Shown piece after piece: positions 43,737 to 52,482 of a stretch of 64,000 nt of DNA. Numbering within the stretch: the stretch's first letter is position 1; each line of letters opens with the position of its first letter. The notes below the pieces were generated by a model. The model was not told the DNA's origin and ran no database searches. It saw nothing but the letters and a program-made list of their open reading frames with translations. The stretch is taken from contig JADGEQ010000035.1 in assembly GCA_016744295.1 (NCBI GenBank), positions 1 to 64,000 on the forward strand, read 5' to 3'. Both the position numbers and the translations under genes were made by a program. The stretch comes from Desulfobacteraceae bacterium. Its GTDB lineage: Bacteria; Desulfobacterota; Desulfobacteria; Desulfobacterales; Desulfobacteraceae.

Positions 43737-44633
43737 ATGGAAATCATATTTGAAAACCAAGTGGCAATCGTTACCGGTGCAGGCGCAGGTATTGGCAGAG
43801 CCTATGCCCTTGATCTGGCAAAGAGAGGTGCAAGGGTGGTGGTCAATGACATGGGTAAAACCGCTGAAGGAAAATGGACTGCCGATGACGTGGTGGATGA
43901 AATTTGTTTGAATGGGGGACAGGCCTGTGCCAGCCATGAATCCGTGGCCAGTATGAAGGGAGGAAAGAATATAGTTGAGGCGGGACTGGATTATTTTGGC
44001 GGGGTTGATATCCTCATCAACAACGCCGGTATCCTTAGAGATCGAACCTTTGTCAAGATGAGTGAACGAGAATGGGATGAGGTCATTGGGGTTCATTTGA
44101 AGGGGGCATTCTGCGTGACCCAGCCGGCTGTGAAATATATGAAAAAAAATTTATATGGGAGAATTGTCTTTACGGCTTCTTCCTCGGGACTCTACGGAAA
44201 TTTTGGCCAGTCCAATTACGGGGCCGCAAAAATGGGGGTGATTGGTTTGATGAACACCCTGAAACTGGAGGTGGGCAAGTACAATATCAGGATCAATACA
44301 GTGGCCCCCAATGCAGATACGGGCATGACCCAGGGGGTGTTTCCAAAAGATGTGGCAAAAAGAATCCGGCCGGAATTCAATACACCCCTGGTGACCTATC
44401 TGTGTTCCAGGGAGAATGATGTGTCCGGCCAGGTGTTTACCATGAGTGCCGGATGGTTTGCAAGATCTGCCGTGGTATCCGGCAAAGGGGTTTGTGTCGG
44501 TGATGCCCAAAGGCCTATAGTTGCAGAAGAAATAAGGGAGCGGTTTGACGAGATCATGAAAATTGACAAGACCAGGGAATTTGAGGCCTGCGGTGATATT
44601 TATCAGTTGGGGCGACCCTTGACCGGGCGGTGA
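43737..44633 (+). CDS. SDR family oxidoreductase (MFE-2 / 3-hydroxyacyl-CoA dehydrogenase-like)
   Basis: The 298-residue protein has the Rossmann motif TGAGAGIG (13-20), VVNDMG near 42-47, NNAG near 96-99 and the catalytic YGAAK. The long VNDMGKTAEG insert and the C-terminal extension are typical of SDRs related to the dehydrogenase part of multifunctional enzyme type 2, which oxidise 3-hydroxyacyl-CoA in beta-oxidation. The ATG at 43737 is chosen because GGGGGAGAG precedes it by a few bases; the frame extends to 43713. It appears to be a single gene. Confidence 0.85.
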   Translation: MEIIFENQVAIVTGAGAGIGRAYALDLAKRGARVVVNDMGKTAEGKWTADDVVDEICLNGGQACASHESVASMKGGKNIVEAGLDYFGGVDILINNAGILRDRTFVKMSEREWDEVIGVHLKGAFCVTQPAVKYMKKNLYGRIVFTASSSGLYGNFGQSNYGAAKMGVIGLMNTLKLEVGKYNIRINTVAPNADTGMTQGVFPKDVAKRIRPEFNTPLVTYLCSRENDVSGQVFTMSAGWFARSAVVSGKGVCVGDAQRPIVAEEIRERFDEIMKIDKTREFEACGDIYQLGRPLTGR

Positions 44634-44986
44634 ATATCATAACCTTACCATTGGTCAATTATTAAAAAATATGGGGCGGTGGTCTTCCGGGCTTCTTGAA
44701 CAATGAATGAGAACGACCTTATCCGTTCGTGTCAATCCTTTCGGATTAGCAATCAGATTTTACTCGAACAAAACATTTAAATCATCACGAAAGAGTATTC
44801 TGTTAATTACATAGATGACTTGATTTTGAGAAAGAAGAAAAATTTTTTTAAAAAACTTAGCTCATTAGCTCAAAATTCTTTAGATTTTGTGCCAAGTTAT
44901 ATTGGCTGGATTTCAGTGACAGAAATATCACCATGAACAACATTGTCATTCTGGGCAGTAGGGTTCAGATATCCTATTTTTATTGT
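44634..44986. other. Intergenic region, nothing recognised
   Basis: About 350 bases lie between the SDR gene and the sigma-28 promoter. Apart from short inverted segments (for example ATCCTTTCGGAT near 44735) I see nothing in it. Confidence 0.35.
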
Positions 44987-45013
44987 TTAAGTTTTTTACT
45001 TCAAAACCGATAA
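44987..45013 (+). promoter_or_regulatory. Sigma-28 (FliA) promoter
   Basis: TTAAGTTT, 11 bases, then ACCGATAA matches the consensus TAAAGTTT-N11-GCCGATAA at 14 of 16 positions with exact spacing. Transcription would start about 40 bases before the ATG at 45065. Confidence 0.75.
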
Positions 45014-45064
45014 CAGCCGCAGGAGTAATTTTTTTAACTAGTGCAACTTTTAATGAGGAGAATT

Positions 45065-46030
45065 ATGACCTCAATGAGCATTCCTTCCAATTCTTATATG
45101 CCTATTATTGGTTCTTCTCGTGCTAGCGCCAAAGACATGGTGGATTCACCACCACCCGGCCAGTGGGCATCACGGCAATACACTGCAACTGAAAATGAGA
45201 AAATTGCCTTTGCCATTGAAACGGCAGAGGGCGACACGGTCACTTTAAATTACCAAATCAGCGCAATAAAAAAGAACTATCTTCGACCCGTTGGCACTGA
45301 AATTGACGGGTTGGAAGACTCTAATTCTATTGTTAAAAAATTTACCATGAATGTGGATGGTGAATTAAATGAGCAGGAAAAAGAAGATATTGCAAAATTC
45401 ATGGAACAAGTGGAATCCATCCTGGATGAATTTATTTCTACAAATTCAGATGACAGCAGCGATACTGAAGCCCTGGATTTTTCAATGTATAAAGCGTTAA
45501 AGAAATACGCCATGGCCATAGACTCAAACAGTACAATGTCTTGGGCTTCTGAAATGGTTGTCGGCGTTGCACATCTCATCTCTGGTCCAGAGGCACCTGA
45601 AAATCAATACGGGGTATATTCTATAGCTGCTGACGCCAAGCCCAACCGGGAACCAGCAAAGGAAGGCCGTTCTTTGCAAGTTGACTCTTTTCGTTCACCG
45701 ATGCAGCAAAAATATGGGAGATTAAAAGCACAAAATCCCCCCCTTTTTTCTGAGACTGAAATTTTAGTCCAACAAAAAACCGATGACAAACATAATAGAA
45801 ACTCACCAATATCCAGTTATACCAATCACCAATCATTGAATCTGCCTAATTATACCAAATTAGGCAAGGCAACCCAAAATATATTTGCTCGACAAGTGGA
45901 ACAGCTTGAAAATGAGACAATAGTTCAGAAATTAAATGTTCTTGAAAAAGGTTTTTATGGGTTAATGGATCAGTTGGATGTCAAAAAAAAAGAAGTTGCA
46001 GATATACCGACAATTGTAACATCGGCCTAA
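45065..46030 (+). CDS. Unknown protein, predicted flagellar/motility regulon member
   Basis: The 321-residue soluble protein has no signal peptide. A Ser/Met-rich start is followed by an acidic helical region (about 90-135, GELNEQEKEDIAKFMEQVES), then a middle region and a low-complexity linker rich in Asn and Ser. A C-terminal helical segment ends it (QVEQLENETIVQKLNVLEKG). The region around NVDGELNEQEKEDI resembles short motifs in flagellum-associated unknown proteins, but no family can be named with confidence. The ATG at 45065 is set by GAGGAG 5 bases before it. A near-consensus sigma-28 promoter stands upstream, which is the best clue that it belongs to the late flagellar or chemotaxis regulon. 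Confidence 0.75.
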   Translation: MTSMSIPSNSYMPIIGSSRASAKDMVDSPPPGQWASRQYTATENEKIAFAIETAEGDTVTLNYQISAIKKNYLRPVGTEIDGLEDSNSIVKKFTMNVDGELNEQEKEDIAKFMEQVESILDEFISTNSDDSSDTEALDFSMYKALKKYAMAIDSNSTMSWASEMVVGVAHLISGPEAPENQYGVYSIAADAKPNREPAKEGRSLQVDSFRSPMQQKYGRLKAQNPPLFSETEILVQQKTDDKHNRNSPISSYTNHQSLNLPNYTKLGKATQNIFARQVEQLENETIVQKLNVLEKGFYGLMDQLDVKKKEVADIPTIVTSA

Positions 46031-46059
46031 TCCAGGGAGTAAAAAAACTTGCCAGGGTG

Positions 46060-47220
46060 CTAGCGCATCTTTTTTTGTTGAATTCTCCTAAATGACAGGG
46101 CTGCCGTGATAAAATAAACCAGGGTGAGTACCCATAGAATGGCAAAGGGGGTCTGCACATCCTTTAATCTTGCCCCCATGGTAAATATCCGGATGAACCC
46201 ATCCACCCCTGCTGTGCTGGGAACAAGAAAGGAAAGTTTTTGCAGAACATCAGGCATCATTTCAACGGGCCAGGAAAGCCGGGAAATAAATATGAGGGGT
46301 AAAGAAGACGAAAGGATGAAAAACACGGGCATCTCCCGCTGCTTGAAAAAAGAGGCCAGGGTAAATCCGGCAAAGATCACCGACAAAAGAAAGGGGATGA
46401 TGAACAGGATCATATCAAAAATATTTCCCCGTTGGGTAAAGGAATATATCCGGCCCATGACCCCGAAACAATAAATTGTATGGACAAAGTAAATGAAAAA
46501 ATAGGCCATTCCCTTACCGGCAATCAACACCAGGGCGTTGTCGGATCCATGTTCCGGGGAAAAATAGGCCTTGTTTTTTTTCTCCCGCATGGTGCCCATC
46601 ATTGTGCATATTCCAATGAAAAATGTCTGTTGTAAGATAATCACAAAGACAATGGGAACAACATAGCTGGCATATCCTCCGGCCGGATTAAACAGGGGGA
46701 CATAATTCAGGGCCAAAGGCTCCCGAAGGGCAGCAGCCTGGTCGGGCGACATCCCCGAAGCCCTGAGGCGTTTAATCTCTATTCCGGCGGAAAGTGTTTT
46801 AACCGCGGAGTATATGCCCGTGTACACCTGCTTGTAGACAATAAAACTTGTGGCATCACTGTAGGCTGCCACCGAAGCTTTCTCCCCCCTGAGCACATGT
46901 TTTTGAAAATCTTTGGGTATGAGGATGATCCCGCTGGCCTTTTTTTGTAAAACCGATTCCTTGGCCTCTTCAAAATTGGCCGCCCGGCTCAAAATAGTGA
47001 CTGCATCGGCAGCACCTGCCATGCGGGTTAACATGCGGCTCAAAAAACTTTTGTCCTGATCCACCACCACGATGGGGATCTCTTTTACCACTTCGGATCT
47101 ATAGGGATAGGGATAAAAAAAGGAATAAAAGAGGATCGCCCCAATGAACAGGGACATCACGCCCTTGTCCCGGAAAAGATGACCATACTCGGCAAAGCAT
47201 ATTTTAAAAAGCTGGATCAT
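46060..47220 (-). CDS. ABC-2 type permease (YhhJ-like), second subunit
   Basis: The 386-residue protein has one N-terminal helix (about 20-38), a large periplasmic region (about 40-170, with VVVDQDKSFLSRMLTRMAGA) and five or six helices in the C-terminal part. This is the ABC-2 membrane layout of YhhJ/YhiH exporters and of daunorubicin-type systems. Its ATG lies inside the end of the first permease gene (17-base overlap) with AAGGAG before it. It is the last gene of a tetR-tolC-hlyD-permease-permease operon. No ATPase gene is linked. Confidence 0.88.
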   Translation of the reverse strand: MIQLFKICFAEYGHLFRDKGVMSLFIGAILFYSFFYPYPYRSEVVKEIPIVVVDQDKSFLSRMLTRMAGAADAVTILSRAANFEEAKESVLQKKASGIILIPKDFQKHVLRGEKASVAAYSDATSFIVYKQVYTGIYSAVKTLSAGIEIKRLRASGMSPDQAAALREPLALNYVPLFNPAGGYASYVVPIVFVIILQQTFFIGICTMMGTMREKKNKAYFSPEHGSDNALVLIAGKGMAYFFIYFVHTIYCFGVMGRIYSFTQRGNIFDMILFIIPFLLSVIFAGFTLASFFKQREMPVFFILSSSLPLIFISRLSWPVEMMPDVLQKLSFLVPSTAGVDGFIRIFTMGARLKDVQTPFAILWVLTLVYFITAALSFRRIQQKKMR

Positions 47221-48445
47221 GGCACTCCTTAAAGATGCCCCTGGGTGCCAGGGTCAGCAAAAGAGATAAAAACAAAAAACCAAATGTAAATATCAGTAAA
47301 AAATTAAATCCGGGCATGGAATAGCGGATATCAATACCTTTGAGGGACTGATCCGTTACGATATTCAGGTAGTGGGTCAGGGGCAAAAATTCGGACCATA
47401 ATTTTGCCAGGGTTGGCATGGCCATGGCAGGATAGGTGACCCCGGCAAATGCAAAGGCAGACCCCGCATAAATAGACATAATGCCCATGGTACGCTCCAT
47501 ATCCTTGAAGAGGGTGATACAGAAAAGGGCTACTGCCTGGCATCCCAGAATGAACAACAAGGTGGCCCCAAGAATAAATCCCCCGCTTCCGCCGAGGGGT
47601 TTGCTCATGAATTCAAAGATGAGAACATGCATTACCAGGCCTGAAATAAAAAGCATGGCCGTGTGGGGTATTGTTTTCCCGGCCAGGGCAGCCAGATGAT
47701 TTCCCCCGGCTGCGGCAAGCCAATTAGTACATGTATTTTTTTTGATCTCCATGCCAACGGCATGGACGGTCACACATATGGTCAATATCATGAGCATGGA
47801 GGGCAGGATAGCAGCATAGAGATAGTGGTTATAATTGAGCCCCGGGTTAAACAAAACATGGTTGTCCAATACCACCGGTTCAATATGGGCTCTGGCACCG
47901 CTCTTTGAGCCCCCTGTTTTCATGCGCCGTTTCAGGTCAATACCGGCGGATACCGTTGCCATAGTTCCCCCCATGGCACGTTTTAGAATACCGCCGGCCA
48001 GCAGAAGCTGGTTGTTATAGTAGAATACCGGGGTGGCAGCCCTGCCCGAATATATATCTTTTTCCATATCACGGGGCAGCACAAGAAGCCCATACCCTTT
48101 TCCCGAGGTGATATATGTTTTTCCCTGAGCCAGGTTGTCCATCCTCTGGGAAATCTGTATTCCCTGGGTGGCATCGGCCATGCGGATAATGGTGCGGGAG
48201 AGCACGGAACGGTCCAGGTCCAGGACGGCCACAGGCAAGTTGGAAACAATACCCTGTCTGAACATAACGGAAAAAAACAGAAAAAGGATCAGGGGAAAAA
48301 CCAGAGAAAACAAAGGATAGAACATGCAAGAGCAGATTCTCTGGATCTCGCGACGGACAACTGCCCAGAATCCAGTGGATATCTTTTTATACGGCTGGCT
48401 TGCCGGAAAGCAGTTTGGCATGGAATCAGGGTCACTTGTTTTCAT
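47204..48445 (-). CDS. ABC-2 type permease, first subunit
   Basis: The 413-residue paralog of the next gene has the same plan: one early helix (about 38-58), a periplasmic domain (with VAVLDLDRSVLSRTIIRMADA) and a C-terminal bundle. The ATG at 48445 overlaps the stop of the hlyD-type gene by the ATGA arrangement; a TTG at 48466 is less likely. The two permeases probably form a heterodimer that moves a substrate across the inner membrane toward the HlyD-TolC conduit. Neither has a fused nucleotide-binding domain. Confidence 0.88.
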   Translation of the reverse strand: MKTSDPDSMPNCFPASQPYKKISTGFWAVVRREIQRICSCMFYPLFSLVFPLILFLFFSVMFRQGIVSNLPVAVLDLDRSVLSRTIIRMADATQGIQISQRMDNLAQGKTYITSGKGYGLLVLPRDMEKDIYSGRAATPVFYYNNQLLLAGGILKRAMGGTMATVSAGIDLKRRMKTGGSKSGARAHIEPVVLDNHVLFNPGLNYNHYLYAAILPSMLMILTICVTVHAVGMEIKKNTCTNWLAAAGGNHLAALAGKTIPHTAMLFISGLVMHVLIFEFMSKPLGGSGGFILGATLLFILGCQAVALFCITLFKDMERTMGIMSIYAGSAFAFAGVTYPAMAMPTLAKLWSEFLPLTHYLNIVTDQSLKGIDIRYSMPGFNFLLIFTFGFLFLSLLLTLAPRGIFKECHDPAF

Positions 48446-49452
48446 GTCCGGTCTTTTTGCTCCCACAGAACAATGGCGCTCATGCCCGGACGAAATTGGG
48501 GCACAGATTTTATGGCAGGATCCAGAACAGGGATTGCCCTGACTTCAAAGGTTTTCAAGTCAAAATCACCCGAGGATTTTGTGGCATTCCAATTGGCAAA
48601 TTTTCCCAGGGGCGAGATATAATTCACCTTCAGGTCAATCACACGGTTTCCCAATGCGGGAAAACTGGCCTGGATCACCTTACCCATGCCAATATCCGAC
48701 AAAAGGTCTTCCCGCATATTAAAGGTTATCCAGACATCATCCAGATCCACAATGCTGACCACGGGATATCCTGCAGCGGCAAGTTCTCCGGGATCCACAA
48801 TCACGTTGGCTATTTCTCCGTTGATGGGTGATACAAGGTGGGTTTCCATGAGGTAGGCTTCCACTTCTGCCCGGGCACCGGTGGCTTTGTTCACCATGGC
48901 AACAGAGGCATTCTTATCCTCTATTCTGGCCCCTTTTCTGGCCATCTGATAAGCGGCATTGGCTGCCTTTACATTTTCCCTGGCCACCTTAAGCTGGGCC
49001 ACGGCTTCGTCTAATTTTTGGGCGGGAATGATGCCGTCATCGTTGAGATTTTTGATGCGGGCATGGGTTTTTTCGGCAAGTTCCAGGCCGGCAGTGGCCT
49101 TGTCCCGGATGTTTTTTGCCCCCTGGATCTGTTCGATGCGGGTTCCGGTAAAGGCCTTGTTCCGCATGGAGCTTGCCGCACTTACTGCCGCATCAGCCTG
49201 CCTGAGCTTGGCCCTTATTTCCGGGCTGTCCAGGGTAAAGAGAACCTGACCCTTTTTAACCTTGTCCCCATTTTCAACAAAGAGTTCAAATACCCGGCCG
49301 GGAATCTTGGAGGCAAGATCTATCTGGGTCGCTTCCACTTCTCCCTGGATGATCAGGGGGACAGGCTTCATGGTATACCCTATGGCCGCTGTCACCACGG
49401 CAATGGTGCCCAGGATAAGCAGGGTTGGTAAAATACTTTTTTTCAAGTTCAA
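48442..49452 (-). CDS. HlyD-family periplasmic adaptor (membrane fusion protein)
   Basis: The 336-residue protein has an N-terminal membrane anchor (about 7-29), then a barrel-sandwich hybrid half (GEVEATQIDLASKIPGRV cut here, through GDKVKKGQVLFTLDSPEI, about 38-75). A long alpha-helical hairpin (about 76-190), the second lipoyl half (SPINGEIANVIVDPGELAAAG) and a beta-barrel follow. This is the YhiI/EmrA-type adaptor that joins an inner-membrane exporter to TolC. Its ATG overlaps the tolC-type stop (ATGA). Confidence 0.9.
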   Translation of the reverse strand: MNLKKSILPTLLILGTIAVVTAAIGYTMKPVPLIIQGEVEATQIDLASKIPGRVFELFVENGDKVKKGQVLFTLDSPEIRAKLRQADAAVSAASSMRNKAFTGTRIEQIQGAKNIRDKATAGLELAEKTHARIKNLNDDGIIPAQKLDEAVAQLKVARENVKAANAAYQMARKGARIEDKNASVAMVNKATGARAEVEAYLMETHLVSPINGEIANVIVDPGELAAAGYPVVSIVDLDDVWITFNMREDLLSDIGMGKVIQASFPALGNRVIDLKVNYISPLGKFANWNATKSSGDFDLKTFEVRAIPVLDPAIKSVPQFRPGMSAIVLWEQKDRT

Positions 49453-50900
49453 AATGTCTCCTCAAGATTGTTTTGGCTTTGGTAAAATTTAAATCTATTG
49501 CTCATGCCGGAAGCTTCAAGCAACTGGGCCAGGGCAACTTCAAAACTATAGACCGAGGTCAACCGCTGAATCTTTGCACCGGAAAGGGTCAGGTGGGCAT
49601 CCACCACATCAAGGGAGGTTGCAAAGCCCTCCTCAAAGGCCCGGGTTCTGACTCGCAATGCCTCTGTGGCAAGTTCGATGGTGGCTTCCAGGCTGTCAAA
49701 TTGTTCAATTTGTTTCATCACCTCATGGTATCGTTTCTCCGTGAGGGTGGCGATGTCCCGTATGGCCTTTGCCTCCAGATAGGATACCTGGCGGCTGACA
49801 TCCCTGGCGGCCTTGATCTTGTTCATCCGACCCATACCCTCAAACAGGGGGATATTGACACCGATGCCGGCGGCCCATTCCGGTTCAAGCAGGGTCAGAT
49901 CTTTTTTGTAAAGTTCTCTTTTTCCAAAGAAAAAAACTTCCGGGTAGAGAAAACCCTTTTCATATTCCAGCCCTTGAAGGGCAAGCTCTTTCTTGGCCTT
50001 GATCTGCCGGAGAATTGGGTTGTTTTTTTCAGAACTGTGGATTAAATCGGCAAGCGCGGGAAGCTTTCTGACCAGAAAAAGGGGAGAAGTTGCATTGATA
50101 TTCAGACCCTCTTCCCTGTCCATGGTCAGGATATTGGCCAGGGCAGTGCGGATCATATCCCGGTTTCGGATTGTTTTTTTCAGCTCCCGGCGGGCTTCTG
50201 CAACAGCCACCTGGGCATGGAGGCGCTCGGCCTTGGAGATGATTCCGTTCTGCTCCAGGGCCCTGGCTTCGGTGAGGTGCTTTTCCACCCCTGCCAGGTA
50301 ATCTCGGCGAAGTCCTATGACCTTTTCATAGAGCCGCAACCCATAATAGCGTTTCACCATGTCGCTGGTGAGCAGGGATTTTGTTTGTTGGATTTTTTCC
50401 CCGGCTTCTTTGACCCTTGCAACGGCCGCATCATTGACCGCCGTGATACGCCCCCCGGTGAACACAGGCCAGGTGGCCACAATGCTGCCCTTTATGAATT
50501 CATCCTCCTGGGCGGTTATGGCAAAATCCGGCAGGGTTCCAGAGGGCAACCCATGTAAGGTACTTATCACGTCCCCGATGGGATTCAGATCAATGACAAT
50601 GGGCTCATCAATCTTGGTGTATTTTCCCGAAGCCGAAATGGTGGGATAATAGAGGCCCTTTGCGGCATCTCTTTCCTTTTCCCTGGCACTTTTTTCCATG
50701 TTCCCAGCCTTGATGGCCTCATTGTTGTTGTTCATCATGTACAGGGCCTGGTCAAAGGAAAGTTGGCCCGTTGCAAACACCGGCCCCGGAGTCAGGATCA
50801 GTCCCAGGATCAGGGCCGGGCCTGCCAGAACCGCCAAAGCGCTACACCCAAAGGGCCTATTTCCAAGTTTCAACAAAAATTTCACAATTTTATTCCCCAT
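49449..50900 (-). CDS. TolC-family outer membrane efflux protein
   Basis: The 483-residue protein has a long N-terminal hydrophobic signal segment (about 18-43) and the two OEP repeats typical of TolC. These show as LSFDQALYMMNNNNEAIKAG at the first helix and long Glu/Lys/Ala-rich coiled-coil helices (about 50-470). It should form a trimeric outer-membrane channel for the HlyD-ABC2 exporter. The start lies within the end of the tetR gene (11-base overlap), so expression is tied to the regulator. Confidence 0.9.
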   Translation of the reverse strand: MGNKIVKFLLKLGNRPFGCSALAVLAGPALILGLILTPGPVFATGQLSFDQALYMMNNNNEAIKAGNMEKSAREKERDAAKGLYYPTISASGKYTKIDEPIVIDLNPIGDVISTLHGLPSGTLPDFAITAQEDEFIKGSIVATWPVFTGGRITAVNDAAVARVKEAGEKIQQTKSLLTSDMVKRYYGLRLYEKVIGLRRDYLAGVEKHLTEARALEQNGIISKAERLHAQVAVAEARRELKKTIRNRDMIRTALANILTMDREEGLNINATSPLFLVRKLPALADLIHSSEKNNPILRQIKAKKELALQGLEYEKGFLYPEVFFFGKRELYKKDLTLLEPEWAAGIGVNIPLFEGMGRMNKIKAARDVSRQVSYLEAKAIRDIATLTEKRYHEVMKQIEQFDSLEATIELATEALRVRTRAFEEGFATSLDVVDAHLTLSGAKIQRLTSVYSFEVALAQLLEASGMSNRFKFYQSQNNLEETF

Positions 50901-51486
50901 TCAGCACAATACCTTTTTTAATCATCAGCTTAACATTCTGCCTCATGAAATTGAGGCTGTACTTTTCCGGCTCAAGGGCCATGGTATAAATAATCCTCTT
51001 TACCCCGCCCATGAGAAATTGGAAGGCAATAAAGGCAGGGATATTGCCGTTAATGATCTTTTCCCTGCGGCCCTGTTCGATGAGGTTGATAAAAATTTCC
51101 CTGAATCGATTATAATCGTCCATGAAACTCACATCCCCGGTCCTGAGAAGAGGCTCAAACTCATTGGCAAAAACCTTGATCAGGTCCGGATAAGGCCCCA
51201 GAACGTCGAATATCAGGTCCACTACGCCATCCAGTTTTTCCAGGAAGATCATATCATCCCTGGTCATCAACAGATTAATGCCCTGGGAGGTTTCCAGACA
51301 GAATTCTTCAAATATCCGGTTGAACATGTGATCCTTGTCACTGAAATAATTGTACAGGGTTCCGGCACTGACACCGGCCACCTCGGCTATCTTTGCCATT
51401 TTCGATTTATGAAAACCGTATTGGGCAAATACCTTGACGGCGGCATTGAGAATATCTTTTTGTTTATTGCACTTTGTTTTTTTCAT
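50890..51486 (-). CDS. TetR family transcriptional regulator of the export operon
   Basis: The 198-residue protein has a TetR helix-turn-helix (ILNAAVKVFAQYGFHKSKM through VSAGTLYNYFSDKDHMF, about 12-55) and a helical ligand domain. The ATG at 51486 is set by AAGGAGA just before it; the frame extends to 51513 without a ribosome site. It heads an operon in which each gene overlaps the next. An inverted repeat 11 bases upstream is a likely operator, so it probably represses its own operon until an exported compound binds. Confidence 0.9.
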   Translation of the reverse strand: MKKTKCNKQKDILNAAVKVFAQYGFHKSKMAKIAEVAGVSAGTLYNYFSDKDHMFNRIFEEFCLETSQGINLLMTRDDMIFLEKLDGVVDLIFDVLGPYPDLIKVFANEFEPLLRTGDVSFMDDYNRFREIFINLIEQGRREKIINGNIPAFIAFQFLMGGVKRIIYTMALEPEKYSLNFMRQNVKLMIKKGIVLNGE

Positions 51487-51497
51487 GACTCTCCTTT

Positions 51498-51520
51498 TTG
51501 AATAATGAATCAATATTCAA
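51498..51520. promoter_or_regulatory. Putative TetR operator
   Basis: TTGAATA and TATTCAA are perfect 7-base inverted arms separated by 9 bases, 23 bases in total, immediately upstream of the tetR ribosome site. The size fits TetR-family operators. Confidence 0.5.
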
Positions 51521-51895
51521 AATATTTTTATTCTTCCTATCATGAAAACTAAATATAAATCAAATTATTTAATATAAAAAGTATGTTATATTCAAAATTT
51601 CTGTGGATATTTAATCTGAATAATAATTCATTTTAAGATTGATTTTGATTTAGTAAAGGGGGTTGATTTAAAATCATAGATTCTCAAAACTTTGGTTTGC
51701 TGCTGTGAGAGGATCCTGTTATTTCAAAATAGGTGATAAAGAGAGGTTATGGATCTTTAAAATATGCTACAACCTATAAGGCTTCTAAAGTGCTGGCTGA
51801 ACTGAGATTTTTTTTAACGTCAGTATTTTGATTTGGCCATCAATATGCGTGTTGCTAGGAGTATTGTAATTGATATCATGGAGAGGCAGACGACT
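51521..51895. other. Intergenic region between divergent genes
   Basis: About 375 AT-rich bases hold the promoters of the tetR operon and of the small gene at 51896. Half-sites resembling TATTCAA recur near 51590. No gene is seen. Confidence 0.4.
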
Positions 51896-52120
51896 ATGGC
51901 TATTTTTGGAAAGAATGGATTTGTCTGGAAACAAGAGGTTGGATTTGCCAAAAAATTGCTTGTCTGGCAATATGAAAAATCCGGGGCAGCTTTACCCGAT
52001 GAAGCGGCAATATCGGCCCATGCTCAAAACATTGTGGCGGATGCCCATATGATTGCCAAAAAAAGCGGCAGCACGGTATTGGAAATTTTGAAAAATAGGG
52101 TGAAGGATATAAAAAAATAA
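51896..52120 (+). CDS. Small hypothetical protein
   Basis: The 74-residue protein starts MAIFGKNGFVWKQEVGFAKK and is predicted to be a soluble helical protein ending in a basic tail (KNRVKDIKK). ATG at 51896 is preceded by GAGAGG at a usable distance; ATG at 51878 is the alternative. It lies 53 bases before the quinol-monooxygenase-like gene and may share its transcript. No family is recognised. Confidence 0.6.
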   Translation: MAIFGKNGFVWKQEVGFAKKLLVWQYEKSGAALPDEAAISAHAQNIVADAHMIAKKSGSTVLEILKNRVKDIKK

Positions 52121-52173
52121 TTACAAATCGGTCGGCTGATGGGGAATCGGCTGCAAAAAAAGGAGATGATCAA

Positions 52174-52479
52174 ATGATAAATGTAATTGCATCCATACAA
52201 ATAAAGGAAGGACACCTATCCGATTTTGTAGAAATTTTTAAATCCAATATTCCAAAGGTTCTTGAAGAAAAGGGGTGTCTTGAGTATGTGCCGACCGTTG
52301 ACCTCCCTACAGGCCTTCCCCCCCAGGAGTTGAATGCGAATGTTGTCACCATCATTGAAAAGTGGAACAGCCTGGAGGATTTAATGGCACATCTATCCGC
52401 ACCCCATATGCTCGCATATCAAAAAAAGACAAAGGAACTTGTTGAAAACATGTCTGTCAAAGTGTTGGAAGAAGTATAG
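52174..52479 (+). CDS. Antibiotic biosynthesis monooxygenase (ABM/YgiN-like) domain protein
   Basis: The 101-residue protein is a single ABM dimeric alpha-beta barrel: a start of NVIASIQIKEGHLSDFVEIF, ECG/CLEY-type strand (EKGCLEYVP) and VTIIEKWNSLEDLMAHLSAPHM split across strand and helix (about 57-78). Such proteins include quinol monooxygenases and heme- or quinone-handling enzymes, none assigned in anaerobes. AAAGGAGATGATC lies just before the ATG. pldA begins 3 bases after its stop. Confidence 0.87.
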   Translation: MINVIASIQIKEGHLSDFVEIFKSNIPKVLEEKGCLEYVPTVDLPTGLPPQELNANVVTIIEKWNSLEDLMAHLSAPHMLAYQKKTKELVENMSVKVLEEV

Positions 52480-52482
52480 CCA

